64,000 bases of DNA from CAZCTC01 sp964501335 (GCA_964501335.1 CAZCTC010000045.1:1-64000); one strand, 5' to 3'. Positions 18,389 through 27,464 are shown, numbered from the stretch's first letter. The notes: a model not told the origin generated them from the letters alone. Numbers and translations are program-made.

Positions 18389-20776
18389 ATGAGTACCTGG
18401 TATCGCGTGCGGTATGACGATCAAGGGAGCGATTTGACGCCGGCCCTGCACCACCTGGACCGCGTGGCTCAAGCCGGGACGCTGGAAGTCTTGTGGCTGG
18501 CCCGCCGGGGTAGTCCTGCCCTCCTGATCCGTGCCGCCCGCGAACAGGAAGCCTTGTTGGTCGAAGGTCTTTTGAACATGCTCCCCCGCGCGCGCCTGGG
18601 ATCCGAATCCGGGGAAGCCGTTACCGCTCGTTGGCAGGAATTCCCGCAGCGTTATGGACTGCTCGGCACTCTGCCGGTTCAGCCCTGGCTTCCCCGGCTT
18701 TTCGCCGGCCAGGAAAGCGATCTGGCGGTACGCCTTTCCTGGCGGCAGGGACAACTGCAGATGCCGCAAATCGCCGGCCCGGATAAGACCACCCTGACGG
18801 CCGCCTTGAATACAATCGAAGCCCGGGTCTATCTTTTGCCGCTCTCCCAATTGCCCCTGGTACGCATGGCTTTCCAACCCTCCCAATGTTTCACCCTGCC
18901 GCCGGTGGCCGATCATCCCACCCTGGCTTCCCGCAATGTCCACGAACGTCCCTTTGCTCAACTCCATACCGGCGAATTGATCCTGGGCACCACGCCGGAC
19001 GGTCAGGCTGTGGGAGTCCCGAGGCCGCTCGGTCTGGCCTGGACCGGCTCTGCCGCCGCCCATCGAATGTTGGCCGGCCTGGCTCAATCCTGGAACGGGC
19101 GCATCGTCGTTTTGGACGGGATGGGCGGCTGGCCGCGGGATTGGCAGGATGTCAGTCGGGCGGAAGTGTTTGTCGCCTGGAACACGCCCGGCAAATCCAC
19201 CCATATCAATCCGTTGACCCGTCTGCCGGGCGATACCCCGGAAAGTTATCTGGCCCGTGTCATGGAATGGCTCGCCCTCTTGAACGTCACGCCGGCCATT
19301 CTGGGCGTTCGGGCCGTCACCCTGATCCGGGCTCTGATCCGGCTGATTCTGGCCCACCTCACGCCGGAGCTGAATCCTTTGACGATGCTGCAACTGCTGG
19401 AGCAACCCACCACGCTGGAAAGCGGCAAAATCGATCTGGCTCTACTACCCGCAGATGAAGCCGCCGTTTGGCAGGGCCGGGATTGGACGCGCGATCGGGC
19501 CTGGCTGATGCCGGCGGCGACCGCCCTGCGGGGGATCTTCGACGCCGCGCCGGAAATGGCCCTTTGGTATCCGCCCTATCTACCCGCTACTGCTTTGACG
19601 CAAGCTCCCTGGAGTCTCTGGCGGATTCCGACGACGGGACCCGGTACGCGGGCCTATTGGGCCGGGATGTGGCCGCTCTTTCGGGCTTTGTACAACCAAC
19701 CGGAAGTCTTGACCTTTGCCCTGGGATTGGGCCATGGCGGGCGGGAGGCCCTGGCCCTGAATCGCCAGGGTGCCTCGGTCCTGGCCTGGGGAGAAACGGC
19801 GGCGGCCGCCGTGGGCCATTTCGAGGAACGAAATCTGGATTGGATCATCGGCGCCGGCGCCGATCCGGCCCGTTTCGGCGCTTTGTTGGGCGTCTCGCCG
19901 CAGCTCATTGCCGCTCAGGCTGAAGACCAGGCGCTGGCCCGTTTGAACGGCGACGCGGGGAGTATCCGGCTGCAACCGCCGCAGAAGCAAACTGCTACTC
20001 TGCGGGGCTGGGCGACGGTCAACGGTTTGACCATTCCGCCCCTGGTTTCCATCCTGGGCGATGAACCCTTTGCCCGCGTTGCCGCCCTGGCTTTGGCCGA
20101 ACGGCAGGCCCGCCTGGGGAAGCGGTTGTTGATCCTGGGGACGCAAGGCCTCTGGAACGATTTGCAGCAACGGTTTCCGCAGGCGCTCTATCTGACCGCG
20201 GCGGAACTGCCGATGCTCAATCCCCTGGCGCCGCGCCCGCGTTCGGCCCATGCCTGGGTCTGGTGGGGCGCCGGGTTGGGAATTCCCGCCGCTACTATGC
20301 AGGCTGCTTACCGCGACGGGATCCGCACGCTGCAAGAGCTGCTCAGTTACGTTGCCGGCACCGAAGCCGCCACGGCGTTGAAAGAAGCGTTGCAGAGCGG
20401 CTTTTTCTCCGACGGCGAAGCCGATCCGCGCACCTGGTTTGAACACGCCCCGGTTCTGGCAGTGGAATCTCCCAATCCGGCCCTGACTCGCACCCTGGCC
20501 ATGGCCGGATTGGAAGCCGGCGCCCGATTGATTTGTTGGCAGGCGCCCGGCCTGACCCCCGGCGACGAAGCCGTCTTGAACCAGGCTCAAAGCCTGGTCT
20601 ATCCTGATACCTTGTGGATTCCCGATGTGTTGGTTACGACTACCCACAACGGCCTGGCCGCCAGCCTGCCGGAACGGCTACAACCCGCCGTGAAGACTCT
20701 GCTCGCGGGCGAAGGCTACCTTTTCCGGCGCGGACGGGACCAGTTCTACCGGGTCATTCTGGAGGAAGCCCGATGA
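18389..20776 (+). CDS. Degenerate VirD4/VirB4-like ATPase-related protein
   Basis: This 795-residue protein has no membrane segment. The overall plan resembles a conjugation ATPase: an N-terminal domain, then around residue 220 a beta strand and loop where a P-loop would be expected (LAWTGSAAAHRML, lacking GKT/S). A HINPLTRL segment and helices like those after the P-loop of VirD4 and VirB4 proteins follow. A second nucleotide-fold-like stretch lies near residue 550 (ILGDEPFARVAAL). No catalytic Walker A is visible. It may be a structural, catalytically dead partner of the VirB4-like ATPase. The relationship is inferred and needs a profile search. Confidence 0.6.
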   Translation: MSTWYRVRYDDQGSDLTPALHHLDRVAQAGTLEVLWLARRGSPALLIRAAREQEALLVEGLLNMLPRARLGSESGEAVTARWQEFPQRYGLLGTLPVQPWLPRLFAGQESDLAVRLSWRQGQLQMPQIAGPDKTTLTAALNTIEARVYLLPLSQLPLVRMAFQPSQCFTLPPVADHPTLASRNVHERPFAQLHTGELILGTTPDGQAVGVPRPLGLAWTGSAAAHRMLAGLAQSWNGRIVVLDGMGGWPRDWQDVSRAEVFVAWNTPGKSTHINPLTRLPGDTPESYLARVMEWLALLNVTPAILGVRAVTLIRALIRLILAHLTPELNPLTMLQLLEQPTTLESGKIDLALLPADEAAVWQGRDWTRDRAWLMPAATALRGIFDAAPEMALWYPPYLPATALTQAPWSLWRIPTTGPGTRAYWAGMWPLFRALYNQPEVLTFALGLGHGGREALALNRQGASVLAWGETAAAAVGHFEERNLDWIIGAGADPARFGALLGVSPQLIAAQAEDQALARLNGDAGSIRLQPPQKQTATLRGWATVNGLTIPPLVSILGDEPFARVAALALAERQARLGKRLLILGTQGLWNDLQQRFPQALYLTAAELPMLNPLAPRPRSAHAWVWWGAGLGIPAATMQAAYRDGIRTLQELLSYVAGTEAATALKEALQSGFFSDGEADPRTWFEHAPVLAVESPNPALTRTLAMAGLEAGARLICWQAPGLTPGDEAVLNQAQSLVYPDTLWIPDVLVTTTHNGLAASLPERLQPAVKTLLAGEGYLFRRGRDQFYRVILEEAR

Positions 20777-21654
20777 ACGCCGGAATGCGAATCGGCATGG
20801 GGCTGGCGCCGCTTTTCCCGGCACTCTGCCTGGGCGGGGGGAATCCCGGGATATTTCTGGCGGTATTGCCCGGCTTGATGTTGGCTCTCCTGAATCAACC
20901 GCAACCAGCCTTGGCGATCGGGATTATGATCGAAGGCGTCCTGCTTTCCGCTCACGGCTGGTCGGCTTATTTGATGCTGGGGGCGCTGTGGCTGGCCTGG
21001 CAGCCCGGCTCGAAACACCAGGCGGCGGCCATGGGATTGCTTTTGCTGGGGGGAATCCTGGCCCTGGGCCCCGCCGGTCGGCTGGTCAGTTGGGCCGGGG
21101 CTGGAATTCTGGGCGGAATCGTCATTTTAGAACCGGTTTTCACCGCTGAGGGCGCCAGGATTTCAGAAACTCGGCGATCTCTGCGCCTCAGCGGTAAATT
21201 CTTTCTTTTGAAAAGGAGGTCCCACTTGAAACAAAAAGGTCAGTCCCTGGTTGAATTTGCCCTGGCGGCGCCGCTCCTGCTGATGTTGTTCCTGGGCGTC
21301 GTGGAATTCGGGCGGGTCTTTGTGGAATTCATCGAACTCAATTATGCCACTGATAATGTGGCCCAGGCCGCCGCCCGGTTGGGCGGCAACGATCCGGCGC
21401 TCACCGGCGTTCTGACCGACAACACCTGGGCGCCGCTGGATCCCGCCGCCGTCCGGCTCCAGATCGACACCCTCAACGCCGACGGGACTTCACGGTGTGA
21501 AGGCACCGGCGGTACAGTCTGCAAATGCGAATACGGTCAGGCTGTGCGGGTGACCGCTCACTATCCTACTCATCTTCAATTGTTGGTTTTCTATCAGGAT
21601 CTGACCCTCAAGGCCAGCAACCGCCTTTTCTGCTGGCGGGGCGGGACGCCATGA
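20773..21654 (+). CDS. Small hydrophobic protein in frame with a TadE-like pseudopilin
   Basis: From ATG 20773 (overlapping the previous stop) the frame is open to 21654, 293 residues. The first ~115 residues are a multi-helix hydrophobic protein. A short basic stretch encoded by an inverted repeat follows, then a complete TadE-like domain from about residue 152. A strong ribosome site and TTG codon at the TadE start suggest TadE is also made on its own. Either the inserted repeat removed a stop and fused two genes, or the upstream product is really a fusion. Both readings are possible. Confidence 0.5.
   Translation: MNAGMRIGMGLAPLFPALCLGGGNPGIFLAVLPGLMLALLNQPQPALAIGIMIEGVLLSAHGWSAYLMLGALWLAWQPGSKHQAAAMGLLLLGGILALGPAGRLVSWAGAGILGGIVILEPVFTAEGARISETRRSLRLSGKFFLLKRRSHLKQKGQSLVEFALAAPLLLMLFLGVVEFGRVFVEFIELNYATDNVAQAAARLGGNDPALTGVLTDNTWAPLDPAAVRLQIDTLNADGTSRCEGTGGTVCKCEYGQAVRVTAHYPTHLQLLVFYQDLTLKASNRLFCWRGGTP
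21141..21200. repeat. Copy 1 of CGCCGAG-type inverted repeat
   Basis: Arms ACCGCTGAGGGCG (21142-21154) and CGCCTCAGCGGT (21184-21195) pair almost perfectly, with a TCGGCGATCTCTG centre. Related copies lie at 27465-27520, 35667-35752 and (half) 38687-38731. It lies just before the ribosome site of the TadE-like start. Confidence 0.65.
21226..21654 (+). CDS. TadE-like minor pseudopilin (internal TTG start)
   Basis: This 142-residue protein would start at TTG 21226 with AAAGGAGG six bases upstream. The N-terminus (KQKGQSLVEFALAAPLLLML) is the classic TadE/TadF signature. It combines a short basic leader, GQSLVEFA and one hydrophobic helix, normally processed by the prepilin peptidase TadV. No TadV-like gene is visible in the window. 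Four Cys residues in the C-terminal half may form disulfides. TadE proteins are minor pseudopilins of Tad pili. Overlap with the next gene is ATGA. Confidence 0.75.
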   Translation: MKQKGQSLVEFALAAPLLLMLFLGVVEFGRVFVEFIELNYATDNVAQAAARLGGNDPALTGVLTDNTWAPLDPAAVRLQIDTLNADGTSRCEGTGGTVCKCEYGQAVRVTAHYPTHLQLLVFYQDLTLKASNRLFCWRGGTP

Positions 21655-22172
21655 ACGCCCAAAATCGTGGACAGGCGATCATCTTGGTGGCCCTGGCTAT
21701 TGCGGCTCTGGTCGGCATGTTCCTGTTGGTGGTCAATGGGGGGATGTTCCTGTTGAGCCGCCTGGCTTTGGAGCGGGCGGTAGACGATGCGGCGGTCGCC
21801 GGCCTGCGCACCGGCACAGCCGGCGGGCCGATCATCCACGCCGGTCAGGCCGAAACCGAAGCCCGGCAGGTGCTGGCCCTGGAGCTGACCAACGTCAAGG
21901 GTTTGCAGGAAGATCCTACGCTCCTGGCCAACGCCGCTACGGTGAATGTTTCCGATCTCCCGGCCCCCGGCAGTTGTGTCGCCGCCGGCGGGGAATGTCA
22001 TCCGGGCAGCCTGGTGGAAGTTCGGCTTACGGCCACACTCTGCCCGCCGGTCTGGCCTTCCTGTTTTGCCGTGCCGGTCTCCCGACAGGCGGTCCTGGCG
22101 GCTTCCTCCCAACTGCCGGTCGTCAATACGCCCATCCCCGGGGACATTTTGCCCCTGACTCCCATTCCGTAA
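21651..22172 (+). CDS. TadE/TadG-like pilus assembly protein
   Basis: This 173-residue protein starts at ATG 21651, overlapping the TadE stop. The N-terminus (QNRGQAIILVALAIAALVGM) is a TadG/TadE-type signal-anchor with a conserved RGQA motif. It is followed by a sequence like the von Willebrand-less TadG proteins of Actinobacteria and Chloroflexota. It is probably a minor pilin or assembly factor anchored in the membrane. Two Cys pairs lie in the outer part. Confidence 0.75.
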   Translation: MNAQNRGQAIILVALAIAALVGMFLLVVNGGMFLLSRLALERAVDDAAVAGLRTGTAGGPIIHAGQAETEARQVLALELTNVKGLQEDPTLLANAATVNVSDLPAPGSCVAAGGECHPGSLVEVRLTATLCPPVWPSCFAVPVSRQAVLAASSQLPVVNTPIPGDILPLTPIP

Positions 22173-22187
22173 CCTGGAGGTATGTCG

Positions 22188-22919
22188 ATGGTACAACGTT
22201 TTTTCCGTTCCGCTCCCGTGACCCTGGGCCTGACCCTGCGCTGGATCGGTCTGCTGTTAGCCGTCGTACTGACGGCGGCCGCGCTGTTCCTCTGGAGCCA
22301 ACAGGTCCGTATGGAATCCGCCCTGCGTTATACCTGCGATCTGGCCGTCTTTACGAAGATTACCGAAGAATGCGTCGAAGAAGTCCCCATCCCGGTCAAT
22401 CGCCAGTTCGATGCCGTGACCGATCGCCCGGGGGCGGTCGGCGCCTGGACCCTGCATCCGGTGCAAAAGGGCGAGCTGCTCCATCCGGCCCAACTGACCC
22501 ACGAAACGCCCGACCGCTTCCGCTTCGAGCAATCCGGGCAGCCGCTCCCCGAAGGGCAGTATGGCTATTATGTGACTACGCCTGCTTCCCTGCTGGCAGT
22601 CGTGAAGCCCGGCAATCTATTGACTCTGGAACTGGCCGATCCGGCGGTCCAACAGTTGGGGACGCTCCTGGACAAAGCCCCGATTCTGGAAAAGGATGCC
22701 GGCGGCGTCTTCCTGGGGCTCTCCCTGAATCAGATCGCCGCTCTGGAAACCCTGGCCGCCGAAGCCCGCGCGCAAGCCAAAGAACAAAACCCTGGGCCGC
22801 AATCCCAACCTGCCGTCCTGGTCTGGACCCTTACTCAGGCCGCCAATCCCGACCTGCCGCCGCTCTATGCCGTCCCGATGAACCTGCAACAGTTCGCCGC
22901 TCCCGAGGGAGGCCGGTAA
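22188..22919 (+). CDS. cpaB: CpaB/RcpC-like SAF-domain pilus protein
   Basis: This 243-residue protein has an N-terminal membrane helix (about residues 14-38) followed by a SAF-type domain. The key segment GAWTLHPVQKGELLHPAQL matches the SAF core of CpaB/RcpC, a periplasmic Tad-pilus factor. I prefer ATG 22188, seven bases after GGAGG, over ATG 22182, which lies only one base from it. Its stop overlaps the tadZ start by one base. The order cpaB-tadZ-tadA-tadB-tadC is the normal Tad order. Confidence 0.8.
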   Translation: MVQRFFRSAPVTLGLTLRWIGLLLAVVLTAAALFLWSQQVRMESALRYTCDLAVFTKITEECVEEVPIPVNRQFDAVTDRPGAVGAWTLHPVQKGELLHPAQLTHETPDRFRFEQSGQPLPEGQYGYYVTTPASLLAVVKPGNLLTLELADPAVQQLGTLLDKAPILEKDAGGVFLGLSLNQIAALETLAAEARAQAKEQNPGPQSQPAVLVWTLTQAANPDLPPLYAVPMNLQQFAAPEGGR

Positions 22920-24028
22920 TGGACGGGCGACGGGCCGTCTTCTACGGCAAACTGCCGCCCGGCCTGGTCGAACGCCTGGCCGCGGATTACGGCGTGGAGG
23001 TGGTGCTCAATGCCACCCAGCTGCGGGAATCCATGCTCTCAGTATTGCGGCACGAAGCCTACGATCTCCTGGTCATCGAAACCCAGGCCGCTAATGCGGA
23101 AAAGCTCGCCGCCGTCGTTCGACAGCAGCGGCAAATCCCGGTCGTTTTGGTGTCCGGCGAACAAGATGCCGAAAGCGCTCGCCGCGTTGTCCTGGAGGTG
23201 ACCGGCTGGAGCCGGGCCAACAAAACCGCCTTCATCGTCGATCTCTGTATCAAAGGCGGCGTCGGCAAAACTACCACCGGGGCCGCCCTGGGAGAAATCT
23301 TCTCTCTGGAACAGCAGCGCCGGGTGTTGGTGGTCAACGACAATCCCCACCAGCAGAACCTGCTCAGCTTCTACGGCAAGTTCCAGGTCCCGACCATCCC
23401 GCCCGAGGCGCTGCGCACGCCGGGAGAAAGCCTGGCCCGGTACATCACCCCGATCCATGAAAATCTGGATCTGGTGGCCCCCGAAGTCTACCTGGCCCGC
23501 GGTGGGTTGAGCTATGGCGCGGCGCGCAACTTCTGGGCCACGGTCTCCGGTTTGGGCTATGACCTTGTGCTCGTCGATACCTCCCCTTCTCCGATGATCC
23601 CCGAAGCGCTGGACGAGTGGACCGATGTCGATCTCACCTTTGCCCTGCTTACCGGCGAATTTCCGGCGATCTTCATCACGCCCTTCACCCCCGATCCCTG
23701 GGGCCATGAAGGCCTGGAAACCACCCGCAATCTGCTGGAACGCCGGCAGCAACTCCCCTGGATGATCCCGGTCGCGGTGGCCACGGATGCTCTGCACGTT
23801 GTCGAAAATGTCCCCGCCTGGCTTCGCAGTTCCGAATGGGAAGGGCGCTTTTTCCCCATCCACTATAACCGGCGGCTCAAGGAACGTCCTCGCGCCGAAG
23901 AGCTGGAACCGCGCAAAATCTGGGGCGTGATTCCTCTGCACGATGCCCGCAGCTTCTACCGCCCCCTGGCTCAGCAGGTCCTGGCCCTGACCGAGCGGCG
24001 CTTGCAGGTGGGAGGTGGCCGATGCTGA
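22919..24028 (+). CDS. tadZ: TadZ/CpaE ParA-like localisation ATPase
   Basis: This 369-residue protein has an N-terminal receiver-like fold of about 100 residues (no clear phosphorylation motif) and then a MinD/ParA-type ATPase. The deviant Walker A is KGGVGKTTTG (about residue 111-120). A DTSPSPM segment fills the Walker A' / Asp position. TadZ places the pilus machine in the cell. I chose ATG 22919, which overlaps the cpaB stop; the much longer frame upstream is an artefact. It overlaps tadA by seven bases. Confidence 0.87.
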   Translation: MDGRRAVFYGKLPPGLVERLAADYGVEVVLNATQLRESMLSVLRHEAYDLLVIETQAANAEKLAAVVRQQRQIPVVLVSGEQDAESARRVVLEVTGWSRANKTAFIVDLCIKGGVGKTTTGAALGEIFSLEQQRRVLVVNDNPHQQNLLSFYGKFQVPTIPPEALRTPGESLARYITPIHENLDLVAPEVYLARGGLSYGAARNFWATVSGLGYDLVLVDTSPSPMIPEALDEWTDVDLTFALLTGEFPAIFITPFTPDPWGHEGLETTRNLLERRQQLPWMIPVAVATDALHVVENVPAWLRSSEWEGRFFPIHYNRRLKERPRAEELEPRKIWGVIPLHDARSFYRPLAQQVLALTERRLQVGGGRC

Positions 24029-25812
24029 CCGATACCGCCATCCGCGAAGCCTCCCGCCTGCTCAATGAAGTCGTTACCGCCGGCCGGCACCCCGATCTGC
24101 CGCGCGAAGTGCAAAATCCCTTCCAGCATACCGACGCCCAGCGCCGGGCCGTGCTCAGTCTGCTGCGCCAATGGCAGCAAACCGGCAAACTGGGGACGGA
24201 GCTGACCGGGGCGGATGTGGAAACCCTGGCCTCGCTGCTGGTCGGGATGGGCCCGCTCGATCCCCTGATCCAGGATCCTAACGTCATTTCGATCAACGTC
24301 CTGGCGCATAACCAGATCCTGGTGCAGCGCGGCGGCGCCTGGGAGCCGGCCCGGCTGGATGGCCAGCCGGTCGGCTGGGCGACGCCCGAAGCCCTGCACT
24401 ATTTCGCCGAAGCGCTCGCCGCCCGCGCCGGCTATGCCCTGGAAGATCATCCTGTGGTGCAGGCGCACTTTGCCCATCCGGTCTCCGGCCGCTTGCAGAT
24501 CGACGCCACGGCTCGCACTCCCGCCGGCGTCACGCTGCATCTGCGGTTGGGGCGGCGTTCGCTTATCACTCTGGCGAGAATGCGCGCCGACGGCGGGATC
24601 TCCCCGGAAATCCAAAACTTCCTGATGGAGTTGGGCCGGCGGGACTGCGGCGTCATCGTCGTCGGCCCGCCCAATACCGGCAAGACTACCATCCTGGAAG
24701 CCTGTCTGGAATACTGGCCCCCGCTCGCTGCGGCCGCGCTGGACGATCGCTCGGAGTTTTTTCCTCGCCATCCGCTCATTACGGTCTACGATGTGCCGCC
24801 CGAGCGGCTGCGGCTGGCCTTTGTCGATGTGCTGCGCAAAAACCTCACCCGGGTGGCGCTGGCCGAAGTGCGCGGCGATGAAGCGGCCGAGATGCTCCGC
24901 TACAGCGGCGCCCTCACGATCTGGACGACATTGCACGGTTCGATCCAGAATGCGGTGCTGCGGCTCATGGCTCTGGTCCTGGGCGCGCCCGACAGTCCCT
25001 ATGCCGGCCTGCCCCCGGAGCTGGTGCGGCAGGTTATCGCCCAGGCCTTCCCCGTGTTGATCGAAACCGACAAGTTGGTGGTGGGCGGCCGGGCGATCTT
25101 CCTGGTCTCTCAGATTGCGGTGCTGAATGAACAGGGCGAACCGCAGCCCGTTTTTCGAGCCCAGCTCGACGGGCCGACCCTCAAGGGCTTCGAGACGGTC
25201 CGCGATCCGGGTGAAGTGCTGCGGGCTTTTCCCCGCCGCACCTGGGGCGGCGTCGCCTTGCCCCAACCGGCTACTTTGGCTCAACTGGCTCAGACCGCGC
25301 CGGCCGCCGCTTTGCCGGCATTGGGCGAATATCTCCGCCTGGCCCCCGACCAGCCCCGCATTCGTACGCAGCTCAAACGGCTGGCCACGCAATCCCCGGC
25401 CATCCGGCGGCTGGTGCAAATGGGCTTGCAGGCCTATCGAGACCAGATCGGCGCGGCCCTGGCCCGGCGGGATTGGGCCGTCCTGCTCCAACTCTATGCC
25501 CGCCTGGAGGCCGATCCCATCGCGTCCGACCTGGCCGCCGATGTTGCGGATGCTACCACTGGACTCCGGCCCCTCGCCGTTGCTGAACTGGCCCGCCGGG
25601 CCACCCTCGCCGCCGACGCCGCCGAAATCCTGGCCACGGCTCACGCCCCGCGCCATCTGCTGGCCCTCGCCGGGTTGTGGGAACGGGTCCAGATCGAACC
25701 CGAGATCTACCCGGAAGGCACGGCGGAGCAGGTGTTGGCTCGTTTGCAGACCGTCCGCGGCGGAGCCGGCAGCGAGGCGCCTTTACACTTGCAGGAGGTA
25801 CCCGAGGCATGA
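24022..25812 (+). CDS. tadA: TadA/CpaF secretion ATPase
   Basis: This 596-residue hexameric type II/IV secretion ATPase drives Tad pilus extension and retraction. Walker A is GPPNTGKTT (about residue 214-222). The Asp box and Walker B region follow (RVALAEVRGDEAAEML, about 275-290), with a TTLHGS His box just after. The family normally ends near residue 400-450; here about 150 extra helical residues follow, perhaps a binding domain. TadA is related to VirB11, so it could also serve the VirB-type genes of this operon. That shared use is an inference. Confidence 0.9.
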   Translation: MLTDTAIREASRLLNEVVTAGRHPDLPREVQNPFQHTDAQRRAVLSLLRQWQQTGKLGTELTGADVETLASLLVGMGPLDPLIQDPNVISINVLAHNQILVQRGGAWEPARLDGQPVGWATPEALHYFAEALAARAGYALEDHPVVQAHFAHPVSGRLQIDATARTPAGVTLHLRLGRRSLITLARMRADGGISPEIQNFLMELGRRDCGVIVVGPPNTGKTTILEACLEYWPPLAAAALDDRSEFFPRHPLITVYDVPPERLRLAFVDVLRKNLTRVALAEVRGDEAAEMLRYSGALTIWTTLHGSIQNAVLRLMALVLGAPDSPYAGLPPELVRQVIAQAFPVLIETDKLVVGGRAIFLVSQIAVLNEQGEPQPVFRAQLDGPTLKGFETVRDPGEVLRAFPRRTWGGVALPQPATLAQLAQTAPAAALPALGEYLRLAPDQPRIRTQLKRLATQSPAIRRLVQMGLQAYRDQIGAALARRDWAVLLQLYARLEADPIASDLAADVADATTGLRPLAVAELARRATLAADAAEILATAHAPRHLLALAGLWERVQIEPEIYPEGTAEQVLARLQTVRGGAGSEAPLHLQEVPEA

Positions 25813-26669
25813 CCCTGAAAACCGTTTTCGATTTGTGGGGCTACTGGTCGCCCTATGCCCTGGCCCTGGCAGCGGCTTTTCTGGCCCTGGTTTCAGCGTT
25901 ACCTGCCCTCTGGCCAGGAGTGGGGTTGCGCCGCTGGTATCAACGGCTGACCGTAACGGCCTGGCTGGTAGCCGCTGGTGTGGTTGCGTTGACCATGACC
26001 TTATCCTCGCCCTGGCTGATCGCGGGAATCGTGTTGGCCGGGCTGGCCGTCGCGGCGGTGGCAGGGGTGCGACGGCAAATGGCCCATCGGTTGACCCTGG
26101 AAGCGTTGGCTTTCTTGCAAGCCCTGGGCAGTTTGATGGCCGGCGGCGACCCCCTGGCTGCGGCACTTCGGCGGGCGGCTCAGGATCCGGATCTCACCCG
26201 GCTTTACCCCCGGATGATTGCCCAAACCCGCGAGATCGTCGGTTACCTGGATGCCCGGCGGCCGCTTTCGGAAGCGGTGGAACGGATCGCCGAAAGCGCT
26301 CTGCCGGCGGCGCGTCGGATTTGGAGTCAGGTGGCCGTGCTGGCCCACCTGGCGGAGGACGAAGGCGAAGGGATTTCCGTGGAGGCTCAACGGGATACCC
26401 TGCAAAGCCTCTGGTCGATCCTCAACGAGGTCCACAACATCAACGAGGAAATGAAACGCGAGATGTCCCTGATGCAGTCTGCCAAATGGCTCTTCACCGC
26501 CATCGTTCCCGGCATGAACCTGTATCTCTACCTGGCGCTCCCTTTCTATGCCACCAAATTCCTGGTCAATCCGCTGGGCCAGGCCGCTCTGGCGCTCGAA
26601 GTGCTGACCATGATCGGGACCTTTGTGATTTTCTCCCGCCTGGCGCAAATCCCGGAGGTGCGGCTATGA
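25809..26669 (+). CDS. tadB: TadB-like inner-membrane pilus platform protein
   Basis: This 286-residue protein has two N-terminal membrane helices, a cytoplasmic helical bundle of the T2SF/GspF type and two C-terminal helices. ATG 25809 overlaps the tadA stop by ATGA. TadB and TadC together form the membrane platform on which TadA works. A long helical QRDTLQSLWSILNEVHNI segment is typical of the central domain. Confidence 0.82.
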   Translation: MTLKTVFDLWGYWSPYALALAAAFLALVSALPALWPGVGLRRWYQRLTVTAWLVAAGVVALTMTLSSPWLIAGIVLAGLAVAAVAGVRRQMAHRLTLEALAFLQALGSLMAGGDPLAAALRRAAQDPDLTRLYPRMIAQTREIVGYLDARRPLSEAVERIAESALPAARRIWSQVAVLAHLAEDEGEGISVEAQRDTLQSLWSILNEVHNINEEMKREMSLMQSAKWLFTAIVPGMNLYLYLALPFYATKFLVNPLGQAALALEVLTMIGTFVIFSRLAQIPEVRL

Positions 26670-27439
26670 ACGGCAGCGAAATCGCGGTCCCGCTGTTGTT
26701 GGGCCTGGCCGGCCTGGGGCTGTGCCTGTGGCTTCTGCCGACGCCGGTGCTGGCCGGGCGGTTGCTTCTGGCCGGGCGGCTTTCGCAAGAGCTGTCTCAA
26801 CTGGCGCGCCGTCGGCGGGTAGCGCCGCTCGTGCCGGGGTTACTCTCGGTCATGGGGATCGGCCTGGGGCTGGCCACCGGAGCCATTCTTTCTCAATGGG
26901 CCGGACAACAGGGCTGGCTGCTGGGCGGGGCTTTGGCCCTGGCGGGCGCCCTCTGGCCGCAAACTCGTTTTACGCAGGGGTGGGAAGCCGGGTTTGTGCG
27001 AGAGGTCAATGCAGATACCGCCATGGCTCTGCGGATGATCTACATTCTCTCCGGCGTCGGTCACAAACCGGTCGATGAGGCCGTCCGGGCCTTTGCCCAT
27101 GCCTGGGCCGGGCAATCGGTCCTGGCGGATCTGCTGCTGGAATGCCCGGCCACCCTGAGCCCGGTGCAATTCTTGAGCGATATGGACATCCCCGGTCAAT
27201 CCTACGCCATGTTGATCCTGGCCCTGCGGCAGGCGCAAGAGGTGCCGGAAAAGCAGCGCCGTTTAGTGCTCTGGCAGCAGTTCCAAACGGCGTTGGATGG
27301 AATCCGCAACACCTTACGGGCTCAGGCCAAACGCCGCGCCCAAACCATGCTCATGGTGGGCGTCGTAACCCTGCTTTCTACCCTGCTCCTGACCATCCTG
27401 GCGCCCCTCATGCTCAACCTGGTGGAATTCTTGCAATGA
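26666..27439 (+). CDS. tadC: TadC-like inner-membrane pilus platform protein
   Basis: This 257-residue protein has the same T2SF plan as its upstream partner: N-terminal helices, a central segment (QFQTALDGIRNTLRAQA) and a C-terminal membrane helix (VVTLLSTLLLTILAPLML). ATG 26666 overlaps the tadB stop. It is the last gene of the Tad block. The next gene is separated by 110 bases containing an inverted repeat, so coupling is broken here. Confidence 0.8.
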   Translation: MNGSEIAVPLLLGLAGLGLCLWLLPTPVLAGRLLLAGRLSQELSQLARRRRVAPLVPGLLSVMGIGLGLATGAILSQWAGQQGWLLGGALALAGALWPQTRFTQGWEAGFVREVNADTAMALRMIYILSGVGHKPVDEAVRAFAHAWAGQSVLADLLLECPATLSPVQFLSDMDIPGQSYAMLILALRQAQEVPEKQRRLVLWQQFQTALDGIRNTLRAQAKRRAQTMLMVGVVTLLSTLLLTILAPLMLNLVEFLQ

Positions 27440-27464
27440 CCAGGGGAAAAGATTCAATGCGGAG

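Noticed and set aside
23971..25656. Long minus-strand frame of 561 residues
   Set aside because: It is a shadow of the TadA gene, whose Walker and His-box motifs are clear on the plus strand.
25127..26665. N-terminal extension of the TadC frame
   Set aside because: It overlaps TadA and TadB in another frame; the TadC start at 26666 is coupled to the TadB stop.
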